This document shows, one piece after another, positions 52,538-61,952 of a stretch of 64,000 nt of DNA. The notes below the pieces were generated by a model, which saw nothing but the letters and a program-made list of their open reading frames with translations, was not told the origin of the DNA and ran no database searches. The position numbers were made by a program, and so were the translations under genes. The DNA comes from Nostoc sp. 106C. GTDB lineage: Bacteria > Cyanobacteriota > Cyanobacteriia > Cyanobacteriales > Nostocaceae. The DNA lies in assembly GCF_002154725.1 (NCBI RefSeq), contig NZ_MTAW01000162.1, forward strand, positions 1-64,000, in the 5' to 3' direction. Every line of letters starts with the position of its first letter. Position 1 is the stretch's first letter.

Positions 52538-52873
52538 TTATGATTTGCTAAATTCCAAACCGTTTTCTTCAGCGTACCGCTGCATAAAGCGAATAAAACG
52601 CTCCCATTCTTCGGCAGATTTAATTAGATAAATTGCTTCTAATGCTTCTGGTCTGCCGTTGACAAATCTAGCCTTCACTTCGCGGGTGATGATTTCCCCT
52701 TCTTGGTCAATCATGTACATCCCGGTGATATCTTCAGTAGTAGTTTGAGCCAAAGCTTTAGGATTGACAAAAATAAATGTTGCAGTACCACTTTCACCAG
52801 TACGCGATCGCGTTAGGCGAACATCAGGTACTACATCTTCGTCTATACCTCTAGAAAATTGGATTTTTGCCAT
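52538..52873 (-). CDS. psb28: Photosystem II assembly factor Psb28
   Basis: A 111-residue cytosolic-side assembly factor that transiently binds CP47 in photosystem II intermediates. The segments [56 protein letters not shown] and a C-terminal [17 protein letters not shown] identify it. Start is the ATG at 52873, and dtd lies upstream on the same strand. Confidence 0.97.
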   Translation of the reverse strand: MAKIQFSRGIDEDVVPDVRLTRSRTGESGTATFIFVNPKALAQTTTEDITGMYMIDQEGEIITREVKARFVNGRPEALEAIYLIKSAEEWERFIRFMQRYAEENGLEFSKS

Positions 52874-52979
52874 GATGAGTGAACTTAAAGTTTTGTAATG
52901 ATTAATTTATTATTTTCTCATCATTTGAGAACCAAGCAATCTTAGCTATTACTGATATTCTTGATTTACGGATAAATAC

Positions 52980-53432
52980 TTAAGTAGCTTCTCGTTCTAG
53001 TAACAAAGTTACAGGCCCGTCATTTTCGATTGCAACTTGCATCATTGCACCAAACTCACCAGTTTCCACTTTTAAACCACTAGTACGTAATTTGGTAACA
53101 AATCTTTCATATAAATCTTGAGCTAATGAAGGAACAGCCGAACGATCAAAGGAGGGACGGCGACCTTTGCGACAATCACCATAAAGCGTGAATTGACTAA
53201 CTACCAGCAACTCACCACCAATGTCTTGCACAGATTTTTGCCAGCGGTCGCCCCCTTGTTCATCAGGAAATAACCGCAATTCCAAACACTTTCGCGCCAT
53301 CCAGTCGAGTTCAGCATCGGTATCAGTATCAGCAATACCTACGAGTAAGTTAAGTCCGCGACCAATTTTGCCGACCATTTCACCATTAACGCTAACTTGA
53401 GATGATTTAACTCGCTGGATGATAACGCGCAT
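52980..53432 (-). CDS. dtd: D-aminoacyl-tRNA deacylase
   Basis: Hydrolyses D-amino acids from mischarged tRNA. 150 residues with [20 protein letters not shown] at the start, the catalytic [20 protein letters not shown] and the late [20 protein letters not shown] (GP motif, here NDGPVT), all as in the family. The elongator tRNA-Met gene follows upstream at 53607-53680. Confidence 0.95.
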   Translation of the reverse strand: MRVIIQRVKSSQVSVNGEMVGKIGRGLNLLVGIADTDTDAELDWMARKCLELRLFPDEQGGDRWQKSVQDIGGELLVVSQFTLYGDCRKGRRPSFDRSAVPSLAQDLYERFVTKLRTSGLKVETGEFGAMMQVAIENDGPVTLLLEREAT

Positions 53433-53606
53433 GAAAACAAATGTACTACTATTAACAATTTACTCAAAGTCAGATAAAAAAGAATTAATGAGTATGAAAT
53501 TCGCAGTACAATAGCTAATTTTATAGTCAAAGCTAGGAATTTACAGCTAAAAGCTTCCAGACTGCGGCTATTTGCTGAAACTCTCACAATAATTAGGTTT
53601 TTTAAA

Positions 53607-53680
53607 TGGCTCAGGTCGGATTTGAACCAACGACCCCAGGCTTATGAGTCCCGTGCTCTAACCAACTGAGCTACTGAGCC
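53607..53680 (-). tRNA. tRNA-Met (anticodon CAT)
   Basis: Cloverleaf on the minus strand, 74 nt without CCA: acceptor GGCTCAG / CTGAGCC with discriminator A, D-arm GCTC...GAGC, anticodon loop CTCATAA, T-arm GTTGG-TTCAAAT-CCGAC. The anticodon stem CGGGA/GCCTG has an A-G mismatch at the loop-closing pair. The D-arm and overall sequence fit the elongator methionine tRNA rather than tRNA-Ile(CAT), but this cannot be fully settled by eye. Confidence 0.93.
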
Positions 53681-53929
53681 ATGCTTTTTCACATGATTTC
53701 TAAATATAGCAGAAAAATTTGGTCATTTCTAGTCTTGTTGGCAATTAATTTTTGCTTGGAGGCTAGAACGACTAATACCCGTTCTCTTAAAGGTGGCTAC
53801 AGATGACAAGCAGGAGAGAAGAGAAAAATTATTTTTAGCTCGAAATTAGATAATCGCTATGCCAAGCAAAAGAGGGAGTTTAGCTCCCCCTATGAAAAAT
53901 GTAATGATTGAATTCTAAACAGCCAGAAA

Positions 53930-56218
53930 CTAGATACGGTTTGCCAAGTAGGTAATTGGGTTAACTGCGCCCTTACCTGATGGATGAATTTCAAAATGGC
54001 TGTGTGGACCAGTACTAAAACCAGTGCTACCCATAAGAGCAATTGTTTCTCCTTGATGCACTTGCTGACCTGCCTGCACTAGAATTTTGCTGTTATGACC
54101 ATAGCGAGTCATACTGCCATCAGGATGGCGGATATCGACAAGATTGCCATAGCCACCATTATTCCAACCTGCCTTCTCGATTACGCCGTCAGCTGATGCG
54201 TAAACTGGCGTGCCGGTGGAGTTAGCAACATCAATTCCCTTGTGCATTTTGCCCCAGCGCCAGCCAAAGCCGGAGGTCAGCACACCCTTCGCTGGCCAAA
54301 TGTAAGCAACGGATGAGGAGGATGGGGGAGGGATAGCCTCGTCAATGGGTTTGGGTAGATATTGATCTACTGCTGACAAAGGTGGTAGGCCAGGAGAGAC
54401 TGTGGTTCCCCGCATCTTTCCTAGGGAGTCAGAAGCATTAATTCCCCGAGGAGGAGTTGCAATTCTAGCAGTAGGTGTCTTACGTCCAGGGGCTTGGTTA
54501 GATAAGAACTCTGGATTTACTGGCTCGTTAGTCGGTTGAGTTGCTCGGTATTGGGGCTTCATTGGTTGGACACTATAGTTAGTCGTCCCAATGGGCGAAG
54601 GCACAGGAATTTGTACCGAATTCCGTGGCAAAGTGGGGCTGGATACCGCAAAATTATTCGGATTACCAACCGGAACCGAGACCGCAGCGTTGTTATTTTC
54701 GCTAACTGCTGGGGTGACTACACCAGCTTGCTGGGCGCGATATTTCTCACGCAATCTCTGAATTTCTGCTTGTAAGCTCTGGAGACGCTCATTACTTTTG
54801 TTGCTTGCTAGCTTCTGCGGTTTTTGATTCAACTGCATTTCGGCAAAAACCTTTGGCACCGGAGCATCACCACCCATACCGTAAGCATTAGCAGGGCTGG
54901 GGACTGTTTGCGAAGCGATCGCAGTATTTACAGGAATCGGATTGCTCGTAGCTACTGGTGTCGGTACGGTAACATTGCTGTTGTTAGCAACGACTGGTAA
55001 CTGTGGTGTCACAGTTATTGGGTTAGCAATAGCTGTGTTTACAGGGGATGGAGCTACTTTGAGCGTAGCATCAGACTGCTCTACCGTAGGATTAATTGCT
55101 AAGGTGGATGGGTTAGCTGTGTTGCGCTCAACCCCAGCAGCAGGAATAACCAGTTTTTGACTGATTTGCAGTTGATTTGGATCGCTCAGATGATTTGCCT
55201 TGGCTAACTCTGAGACGGAAGTACCGTAATTGCTAGCGATCGCCGCTAGAGTATCTCCGGGCTTAACTTCGTAGGCAACAGCGGCCGATGGTGTAGCGGC
55301 TTTGACTGTAGCTGGTACAGAAGTTGCTAATGGCGCAGAGCCAGCTTTCGACTGTTTTAGTCTAGATATCAGGCTTGCTTTGTTGGCATCAGTGCTAATT
55401 GGCAACTGCTCAGTTGCAATCTTGCTTGCGTTGAGTTGTGGCGCTTTCTCAACTACAGCTGTTGGCTGAGACAACCCCACATTAGCTTGTGATAAATTCT
55501 TACTCTCCCCAGACCGCAACTCCGCCAGACTTTGTTTTAAACGGTTCGATTTTTCTTGTAACCGATTCAGCGCAAATTCCTGCTGCGCCTTCAGTTGAGC
55601 AGTAACTTCATTGTTAGCAGTTTGATTCTCTGTAGCTACTGCGCTCAGGGATGTAGTTGGCGAGCTAACTACACTATTAGCAATAGAAAGTTTTTGTACT
55701 TCTTGTAGCTTGTTGGCTACTTGCAAACCCTGTACTAATTGGGGTTGCTGATAAAAAGAACTCTTATAAGTTGCTGTAGCTTTGCCAGTTGCTGCTGAAA
55801 CCGGAACTGGCACAGACATTCCATTTGCCGCAACTTGCAATTTAGCTTCAAGCCCAGGCACTTGTGAAATTGCTGTTGGTTCCACTATGACAGGATTTTC
55901 CGGCACGCTCACTAATGAGACGGTTTGGTTTTCCAGCTTTGTGGGAGCAAATTTCATCTCAGTGTCAGGAGCAGCTGGAATCGTTGAGGCTGCCTTTTGG
56001 CTGCCCACAGGAGCGGCTGCTTGAGCTTGATCGCTTTGTCGAGTCACCAAAAGACTTGTTGCTCCCATTGAGAGCGCCAAGCCAATCATGGCGGCTTTTG
56101 TCCGCGCCCGGTGGTTGCTCACAGAATTATTCATGTTTGACTGTTCTACCGGGGCACCGTCACTGCTGGTTGTATTTTTCAGCACAGCCTTTACTCTCTT
56201 TTTCAATGCTCGTTTCAA
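53930..56218 (-). CDS. LysM and M23 peptidase domain protein
   Basis: A 762-residue cell-wall protein. An N-terminal basic segment and a hydrophobic helix (43-58, AMIGLALSMGATSLLV) suggest membrane anchoring or export. A long Ala/Pro/Gln-rich region is interrupted by a coiled coil (205-235), then a LysM domain (about 315-359, YEVKPGDTLAAIASNYGTSV) and more linker. The C-terminal M23/LytM endopeptidase domain has zinc ligands His659 and Asp663 (HKGIDVA) and the HSH motif at 739-741. All four signature residues are present, so it is probably active. The gap upstream is about 800 bases without genes. Confidence 0.92.
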   Translation of the reverse strand: MKRALKKRVKAVLKNTTSSDGAPVEQSNMNNSVSNHRARTKAAMIGLALSMGATSLLVTRQSDQAQAAAPVGSQKAASTIPAAPDTEMKFAPTKLENQTVSLVSVPENPVIVEPTAISQVPGLEAKLQVAANGMSVPVPVSAATGKATATYKSSFYQQPQLVQGLQVANKLQEVQKLSIANSVVSSPTTSLSAVATENQTANNEVTAQLKAQQEFALNRLQEKSNRLKQSLAELRSGESKNLSQANVGLSQPTAVVEKAPQLNASKIATEQLPISTDANKASLISRLKQSKAGSAPLATSVPATVKAATPSAAVAYEVKPGDTLAAIASNYGTSVSELAKANHLSDPNQLQISQKLVIPAAGVERNTANPSTLAINPTVEQSDATLKVAPSPVNTAIANPITVTPQLPVVANNSNVTVPTPVATSNPIPVNTAIASQTVPSPANAYGMGGDAPVPKVFAEMQLNQKPQKLASNKSNERLQSLQAEIQRLREKYRAQQAGVVTPAVSENNNAAVSVPVGNPNNFAVSSPTLPRNSVQIPVPSPIGTTNYSVQPMKPQYRATQPTNEPVNPEFLSNQAPGRKTPTARIATPPRGINASDSLGKMRGTTVSPGLPPLSAVDQYLPKPIDEAIPPPSSSSVAYIWPAKGVLTSGFGWRWGKMHKGIDVANSTGTPVYASADGVIEKAGWNNGGYGNLVDIRHPDGSMTRYGHNSKILVQAGQQVHQGETIALMGSTGFSTGPHSHFEIHPSGKGAVNPITYLANRI

Positions 56219-57028
56219 AGACGACCTCCTATGATCACTAGCGCTTAACTGACCTTGATTTTTTTCAGTCTGATACTAGTCAATGATTTAGATCACATCA
56301 AATGATTGATCAAGATCACACCCACCAGAGATACTTACGCAAGATTAACCTGCTTCTCTGATTTAGACAAGTTCACACCTTTTAGCAAAACTTAAAATTG
56401 CTGTGCTGACTTGTCCGTTCTGTTCCTCACACCTTATGATGTTTTGCTTTTTGCAGTTGTCTGCGCCTGTCTTGCTGAAGTAGCTGGGAATGGACAAACA
56501 TAATAAACTTTGCCAAATCCACTGTTGCTCTTTGCAATTGATTAGCTAAGACTTCTCGAAAAGCAAATCTCCCTGCTGTAGATATCTTCAAGAGATTTCT
56601 ATCCAATCCGTCTACCCAACACGAGACTTTACGTTGATTATTCCCTAAAAAACAACCGTATTATCTCGCAGCTACTTTTGCGCTTCTTCCAAATACCACT
56701 TGAGCCAAAAATGACTAAATGCCCTATAAGACTAGGTTTTACCCGTTTTGTTCCCAAGTTTTAAGATAATTGAAATTCATCAAAATCTATCATTCAAATT
56801 CCGAATCGACGCAATTTTTAGATACAAATTTCTTATATAAGCTCACCTAAGTTTGAAAGTAATTTTTACTCACTTTTAGAAGAGCTTACAGAATCAAGTA
56901 TAACCATTCACATCGTTTTGGCTGTAACAATGGCTATATTTGCTGAAATCAACTACTTGGACATTATGATATCCTCAGATATCATAGAATTATTTAAGTA
57001 TTTTTACTTATAAATATCTATAAAGGTT
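56219..57028. other. Long gap upstream of the M23 peptidase gene
   Basis: Some 800 bases, AT-rich, without a credible gene. The right part (56930-57020) contains AT-rich direct repeats (GATATC... TATCATA) before the end of trmL. It probably holds the promoter and a long leader of the M23 gene. Confidence 0.5.
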
Positions 57029-57490
57029 CTATTGCGAATAACCCAATTGACGGCGCGCTTCAAACAAACCCACTGCGACACTCACAGAAAGATTCAAGCT
57101 ACGAACTTGAGGTTGAGCCATAGGTATGTATAAGGTTGCATCACAAGCTGATAGAATTGTTGGCGCTAAGCCAGTGGTTTCGCTACCAAACAGCAGCCAG
57201 TCATCTGCTTGAAAATTAAATTGGGCATAATTAAAACTGCCACGTACACTAAAACCCAACCATCTACCGCCACGTTTCTGATGGATATTTTTAAAGGCTT
57301 CTAGAGATTCATGATAGTTGAGCTTGACATAAGGCCAGTAATCTAAACCAGCTCTTTTGAGGTAGCGATCGCTAATTTCAAACCCTAAAGGACCAACCAA
57401 ATGTAATTCTGTACCCGTAGCAGCACAAGTACGAGCAATATTGCCTGTATTCGGGGGAATTTGAGGGTTAACTAAAACTACCTGGGGCAT
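57029..57490 (-). CDS. trmL: tRNA (cytidine(34)-2'-O)-methyltransferase TrmL
   Basis: A 153-residue SpoU-class (knotted) methyltransferase that modifies the wobble base of tRNA-Leu. Sequence: VVLVNPQIPPNTGNIARTCA, LHLVGPLGFEISDRYLKRAG, LLFGSETTGL and YIPMAQPQVRSLNLSVSVAV (SAM knot). Length fits the family minimum. gshA is upstream on the same strand, separated by a hairpin. Confidence 0.94.
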   Translation of the reverse strand: MPQVVLVNPQIPPNTGNIARTCAATGTELHLVGPLGFEISDRYLKRAGLDYWPYVKLNYHESLEAFKNIHQKRGGRWLGFSVRGSFNYAQFNFQADDWLLFGSETTGLAPTILSACDATLYIPMAQPQVRSLNLSVSVAVGLFEARRQLGYSQ

Positions 57491-57868
57491 TATTCAGTGG
57501 CAAGAATGTAGTGTAAAAAACAATGTATTAACTCCGCACATTCTACCAAGGGTTAGGCACTATCTATAGGTTTTGTTAATAATTAATCAAGCTCTTCCTA
57601 TCGATTAGATTTTTAAAACATAGCAAATTCACTCTCAGATAAGTATCTGAGAGTATTTCTGGTTAAGACCGCGAATTTTTAAATTTTTTCATTGCACAGC
57701 TTGGACTAAAAAGCAGAAGAAAGTCCCAATGAGAAAATTTCATCGCCATGTGTGAAAATGGGACAGATAGAGAAGTCTAAGCGGAGCTTTCCTCCTGACA
57801 GCGTTGGTCTATAGTTTCCTCTGCCTGCCAAAAAATCTACCATTTGTAAGAAGACAGGGGGTGTAGTG
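57491..57868. other. gshA-trmL gap with hairpin
   Basis: Contains a perfect 11-bp hairpin ACTCTCAGATA (57631-57641) / TATCTGAGAGT (57644-57654). No gene seen. Confidence 0.55.
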
Positions 57869-59008
57869 TCACGCCAATGAGGGGGAACACAATTTGTTCT
57901 CTAATTCGATTTCCCGTTCTTGGGTAGCGACAATTGCTTGGGAAATAACTCGCCCAGAATCAAACCCGACTGCGTGCAGTTGCAACCACTGTTGGGCTTC
58001 ATTACCTTCACGGAGAATTTTGTGCAAGGGAGAAAGAAAACAACTAAACCCTTGCTGTTTAGCGATCGCCCAAACTTCTTGGTACATTTGATCTATCCAA
58101 TCTCTAGCCAAAATAGTTCTGCCATCTTGCCAATGCTGAAGCGGAGCATCCAGACTCGCACTAGCAGCAGCAGCTTCGTTGCTAGCAGTTAAGCTGATGA
58201 GTTCTTCAGGAGAGAAGCTACTTTGAGTTAACGGATCGATGTCAGGATTTTCTATTACCTGCAACAAACGGGCTTCTAGCAAGGCAGTAATTGCTAGTAA
58301 GGAGATCGGATCTGTAACTAAATCGCAAATTCGCAGTTCTAGGCGATTTAAGTCATAGGGACGGCGATCGCCATTTGGTCGGACTGATGCCCACAAATGC
58401 CGGACATTTTGCATTGTGCCAGCAGCCAGCTGTTGTTCTACCCATTGAATGTGGTGAGCGTGGCTCTCAAATAAAGGTACACGGGCAGGCGTATGCGGAA
58501 ATAGTCCCCATCGGGTAGAGTGATAACCAGTAGCTTTGCCATCTAAAAAAGGAGATGAAGCGCTGAGGGCGAGGAATAAAGGTGCTTCTACTCGAATTAC
58601 TCGACACGCCCGCATCAATAGTTCTGGATCGCTAATACCGATATTGATATGTACGCTAGCTGTGACTACTTTTGTGCCATAGGTTTGCTCAATATAGTCG
58701 TGATAAGGGTTAGTGGGATCGGAACGGAAAAAGCGATCGCTCCCAGCCAAAGACAAGGTGCTGCCTGGAATTAAGGTATAGTCACCTAATTGTTTAAGAT
58801 ATTTTCGCAGTTCATGGCGAGGACGCAGCAGGGCACACAATAACTGCTCATAACTATGTAATGGCTTAGTTATGTATTCTACGTTGCGGCTATCTGGCTC
58901 CCGCACAAATCCATCTAAAGCCTCAACAATTTTGTCAGAGAGACCGATGATTTCACCTTGAGGTGTGCCCGTATACATCTCAATCTCAAAGCCTTTTGAT
59001 AAGCTCAC
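57869..59008 (-). CDS. gshA: Glutamate-cysteine ligase, cyanobacterial type
   Basis: First enzyme of glutathione synthesis: joins glutamate and cysteine. The 379 residues match the plant/cyanobacterial-type family (YTLIPGSTLSLAGSDRFFRS, HDYIEQTYGTKVVTASVHIN, YHSTRWGLFPHTPARVPLFE, PYDLNRLELRICDLVTDPIS). From memory it corresponds to Anabaena alr3351. Glutathione supports the two glutaredoxins encoded near 20 and 25.6 kb. Start is the ATG at 59008 with GAGGAGAAC upstream. Confidence 0.92.
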   Translation of the reverse strand: MSLSKGFEIEMYTGTPQGEIIGLSDKIVEALDGFVREPDSRNVEYITKPLHSYEQLLCALLRPRHELRKYLKQLGDYTLIPGSTLSLAGSDRFFRSDPTNPYHDYIEQTYGTKVVTASVHINIGISDPELLMRACRVIRVEAPLFLALSASSPFLDGKATGYHSTRWGLFPHTPARVPLFESHAHHIQWVEQQLAAGTMQNVRHLWASVRPNGDRRPYDLNRLELRICDLVTDPISLLAITALLEARLLQVIENPDIDPLTQSSFSPEELISLTASNEAAAASASLDAPLQHWQDGRTILARDWIDQMYQEVWAIAKQQGFSCFLSPLHKILREGNEAQQWLQLHAVGFDSGRVISQAIVATQEREIELENKLCSPSLA

Positions 59009-59790
59009 TTTGTTCTCCTCGGCTCTCTTAGCCTATAAATTGTATCGAACGAGACGATTTTTTGCATCGACGTTGAAGCCAAGCCCAATTCAGAATTTTT
59101 TAATCGCAAACTAACAAACACAAGCATTCTGTCTGTTTTTTGTATAACTCAGAAATACTAAAGGTATAAATAATTTATGCCCTTAGTATTAGTAATTTAT
59201 AATTACCAATTCTTAACTGATGCCTAAGGGCGATAGACTTGACTAGCAGCCTTATGCAATAGGGATTGCTGCTATTTCCCAGCAGAAAATACCGAGAGAG
59301 ATTAAGCCTATTATTTCCTGGCGATCGCCTACATAGGATCAGCGCCAATTTTGTCTAGAGGCAAATAGATAGTCCTCCTATTTTGTATATTCCCATAAAC
59401 TTAGTACTACTTTGTTTCACAACCTAGCATTTTTAAACCCAGAGGAAGCAGAGCAAAAACTGAGCTTTTTTGATATTAAAAGTGCAACCTTACAGTAATA
59501 TAAATGTACTATATATAATTACTGAGAATAGGGAGAGTCATCTATATCAAAATTACAAATAGAGGCTAATAGCGGTCTGCTACTGGGTGCTTTGTAAATT
59601 GTCATTTATCTTTTGTCTACCTGTTACCCTTGTCCGTAAATGTCAAAATTCATCAAGCATCAGTATGGGAAAACTGCTAAGCTGTGACGTATTTAAACTG
59701 TATATTGACTCACATCAGGGTCTTCCCTAAAGTTTTGAGCGGAGGCTTTTTCCGCTTAAACTTCTCGTCTGTGTCATTGGTCATGGTCAT
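59009..59790. other. Gap upstream of gshA, no gene seen
   Basis: AT-rich gap with a few inverted repeats (CCTTAGTATTAG... around 59180; AGCGGA / TCCGCT at 59739-59757). It continues into the repeat at 59795-60020. No gene supported. Confidence 0.5.
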
Positions 59791-59794
59791 TTGT

Positions 59795-60020
59795 GTTTAC
59801 ATAGACGCAAAGCGGTGAACCAGCGTGGTCTGGAAAGCCACGGTGTTGGGCGGCTTGCCAACAGTCACGAAAGTGGCGTGGTTTCCTGCATGAGCGACTG
59901 GTGTAAGCGAAGCGGTAGTCCCTGTTAGCCGTTCCCGAAGGGTAGAGTAGGGCTTCCCCCAGGGTAAACAAATGACGAATGACACCCTTCTCCTGTCGGA
60001 GACGCTGCGCGAACATGAAA
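59795..60020. repeat. GC-rich dispersed element with overlapping spurious frames
   Basis: Contains TAGACGCAAAGCGG, GTGTTGGGCGGCTTGCCAAC, GTAAGCGAAGCGGTAGTCCC, CCGTTCCCGAAGGGTAGAGT and GACGCTGCGCGAACATG. Words of this kind are seen in the other dispersed elements. Two overlapping frames of about 80 codons through it are not genes. Confidence 0.6.
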
Positions 60021-60062
60021 AAATGTTCAATTTAGAAGTGCATTAGCTGATCAAAGGTCACT

Positions 60063-60383
60063 CTACTTGACAGCAACAATTTGATTCAACATCAGCACTA
60101 ATGCCACCATACCCAAAATAGCCATTAATCCTGAAGGCATAAACTTACGTGTTTTTGCTAACCGCAAGCAAAAGACAACCACTAAAAGAGCAGTAACCAA
60201 AGCTGCTACAAACAAACCCCAGGCTTGTCCTTGTAATTGCAATAAAACGCCAAAAATTAGTAATAAACCGCTAATAATACCACTTAGCAACGAAACTTTA
60301 CTATTAGCCTGAATGTAGCCCATAATGCCACCAATCAAGGCCAAAATGCCGTAGACAAGCGCGGCAATTATACCTATGTTCAT
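60063..60383 (-). CDS. TMEM14 family small membrane protein
   Basis: A 106-residue protein with four predicted helices and a Gly-rich start (GIIAALVYGILALIGGIMGY, SLLSGIISGLLLIFGVLLQL), the pattern of the TMEM14/UPF0136 family, which includes plastid fatty-acid exporters. A transport role in cyanobacteria is not established. The start is the ATG at 60383, divergent from the DUF815 gene with 85 bases between. Confidence 0.85.
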   Translation of the reverse strand: MNIGIIAALVYGILALIGGIMGYIQANSKVSLLSGIISGLLLIFGVLLQLQGQAWGLFVAALVTALLVVVFCLRLAKTRKFMPSGLMAILGMVALVLMLNQIVAVK

Positions 60384-60467
60384 TGTTAAAACCTATCTAG
60401 ATTTTGACTTTGCAGCAAGGGTCGGCAGACAATTTACCATAGCTTTTGAAGCTCATCACCCAATTGA

Positions 60468-61847
60468 TTGATGGATAATCAAGCGATGTCTACGGTAAGC
60501 ACTTCATCTTATGCAAAAATCCAGTTCCTCCAGCGCCAAGCAGCATCACTCTTACTTTACCAATCCGTTCTCCAGAATGAAGTGGGGATGGCATTTCTTG
60601 AACTGTTGCAAGCTATACGCTACACTGATGCTGATGCACGAGGTTCCCTCCAAGCTTACGGCAGTTACTTTCACGCCTTAGCCGCTAAAAATCAAAATTG
60701 GGAAGACTACTTAATTAATCAAATTCTCGTTTCTGAGAATCCATTTACAAGGCTGGCTCAACAGGAAGAATTTGAGAATATACCCCTTGCTTTAGTAGCA
60801 GCAGCTCAGCATGATTTACAGGTGTTGCATAGTTTATGTGAATGTAGCAGCGCTTCTTTGAGTGAGTGGGTACAAACTGTAGCTCATCTACCTGTTTCAC
60901 CCATTGTGTGGTACACAGAGCAAGGTAAGGTAGAAGCAAAGACAGTATGGATGAAGCAGCGCCTTGAAGCTGAGGCAGTTGTCTCTCTACAAAACTCAGA
61001 TAATTGGGCTGAGACTGTAGAAGATTTAGCCACTTATTATCGGCAATTTGGCACAGGATTATTTGCAGAATATCGCGCTTTGCGCTGGCAAGATGGTAAG
61101 TTTGTTGGCATTCAGCATCCTGATTCTATGAAACTTGATGTACTAGCAGGTTATGAGTCTCAGCGGGACGCTTTGTTAAAAAATACAGAGTTTTTATTAT
61201 CAGGCGAGTCTGCACTGCACGTATTACTTTATGGTAGTCGTGGTTCTGGAAAATCGTCCTTAGTAAAAGCTTTGTTGAATGAGTATAGTCAACGCAACCT
61301 CCGCTTAGTGGAAGTGACAAAATCTGAATTACAAGACTTGCCAATAATTGTTGAACAATTGCGAGGAGTGCCACAGAAATTTATTATCTTTGTTGATGAC
61401 CTTTCCTTTGAAGAAGATGACGATGCCTTTAAAGCACTAAAAGTAGTTTTAGAAGGTAATTTAACTGCACGGCCTGAAAACGTAGTTGTGTATGCAACTT
61501 CTAATCGCCGCCACTTGATTCGAGAGTTTTATACAGATAGGCCTGCTCCCAAAGATCAAGAAGAAATTCATGTATGGGATACGATGCAGGAGAAACTGTC
61601 TTTTAGCGATCGCTTTGGTCTAACTTTGACCTTTGAGGGGGCAGATCAGAAAACTTATTTAAAAATTGTCCGGCATTTAGCTGCAAAAGCAGGAATTAAT
61701 ATTAGCCAAGAAGATTTGGAGTATCAAGCATTACAGTGGGCTACTCGCCATAATGGTCGTTCTGGACGTACAGCACGCCAGTTTGTTGATTTCTTAAAAG
61801 CTGATTTAGCAATTTATACCGTCAAAAATAATACATCTACACAGTAA
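60468..61847 (+). CDS. AAA ATPase of the DUF815 family
   Basis: A 459-residue protein: helical N-terminal half (about 1-220), then a AAA core with Walker A LLYGSRGSGKSSLVKA (256-263), Walker B FIIFVDDLSFEEDD (305-318), sensor YATSNRRHLI and the C-terminal arginine-rich helix GRSGRTARQFVDFLK. This is the DUF815/COG2607 family, whose substrate is unknown. On the same strand as the TerB-C-like gene (105 bases apart) and the DUF2791 ATPase, so a common unit is possible. Confidence 0.88.
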   Translation: MMDNQAMSTVSTSSYAKIQFLQRQAASLLLYQSVLQNEVGMAFLELLQAIRYTDADARGSLQAYGSYFHALAAKNQNWEDYLINQILVSENPFTRLAQQEEFENIPLALVAAAQHDLQVLHSLCECSSASLSEWVQTVAHLPVSPIVWYTEQGKVEAKTVWMKQRLEAEAVVSLQNSDNWAETVEDLATYYRQFGTGLFAEYRALRWQDGKFVGIQHPDSMKLDVLAGYESQRDALLKNTEFLLSGESALHVLLYGSRGSGKSSLVKALLNEYSQRNLRLVEVTKSELQDLPIIVEQLRGVPQKFIIFVDDLSFEEDDDAFKALKVVLEGNLTARPENVVVYATSNRRHLIREFYTDRPAPKDQEEIHVWDTMQEKLSFSDRFGLTLTFEGADQKTYLKIVRHLAAKAGINISQEDLEYQALQWATRHNGRSGRTARQFVDFLKADLAIYTVKNNTSTQ

Positions 61848-61952
61848 TAATACAATTCATTGGTTGATAATTTTAATTTTTAGTTATTGATAGGAAAATA
61901 TCATGTACAAATATTTACAACCGCAGACTTCCATAACAGAAAGTATGGAGTA

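Noticed and set aside
59774-60030. Two overlapping frames of about 80 codons
   Set aside because: They run through a GC-rich dispersed repeat, have no start context and encode repeat-type residues only.
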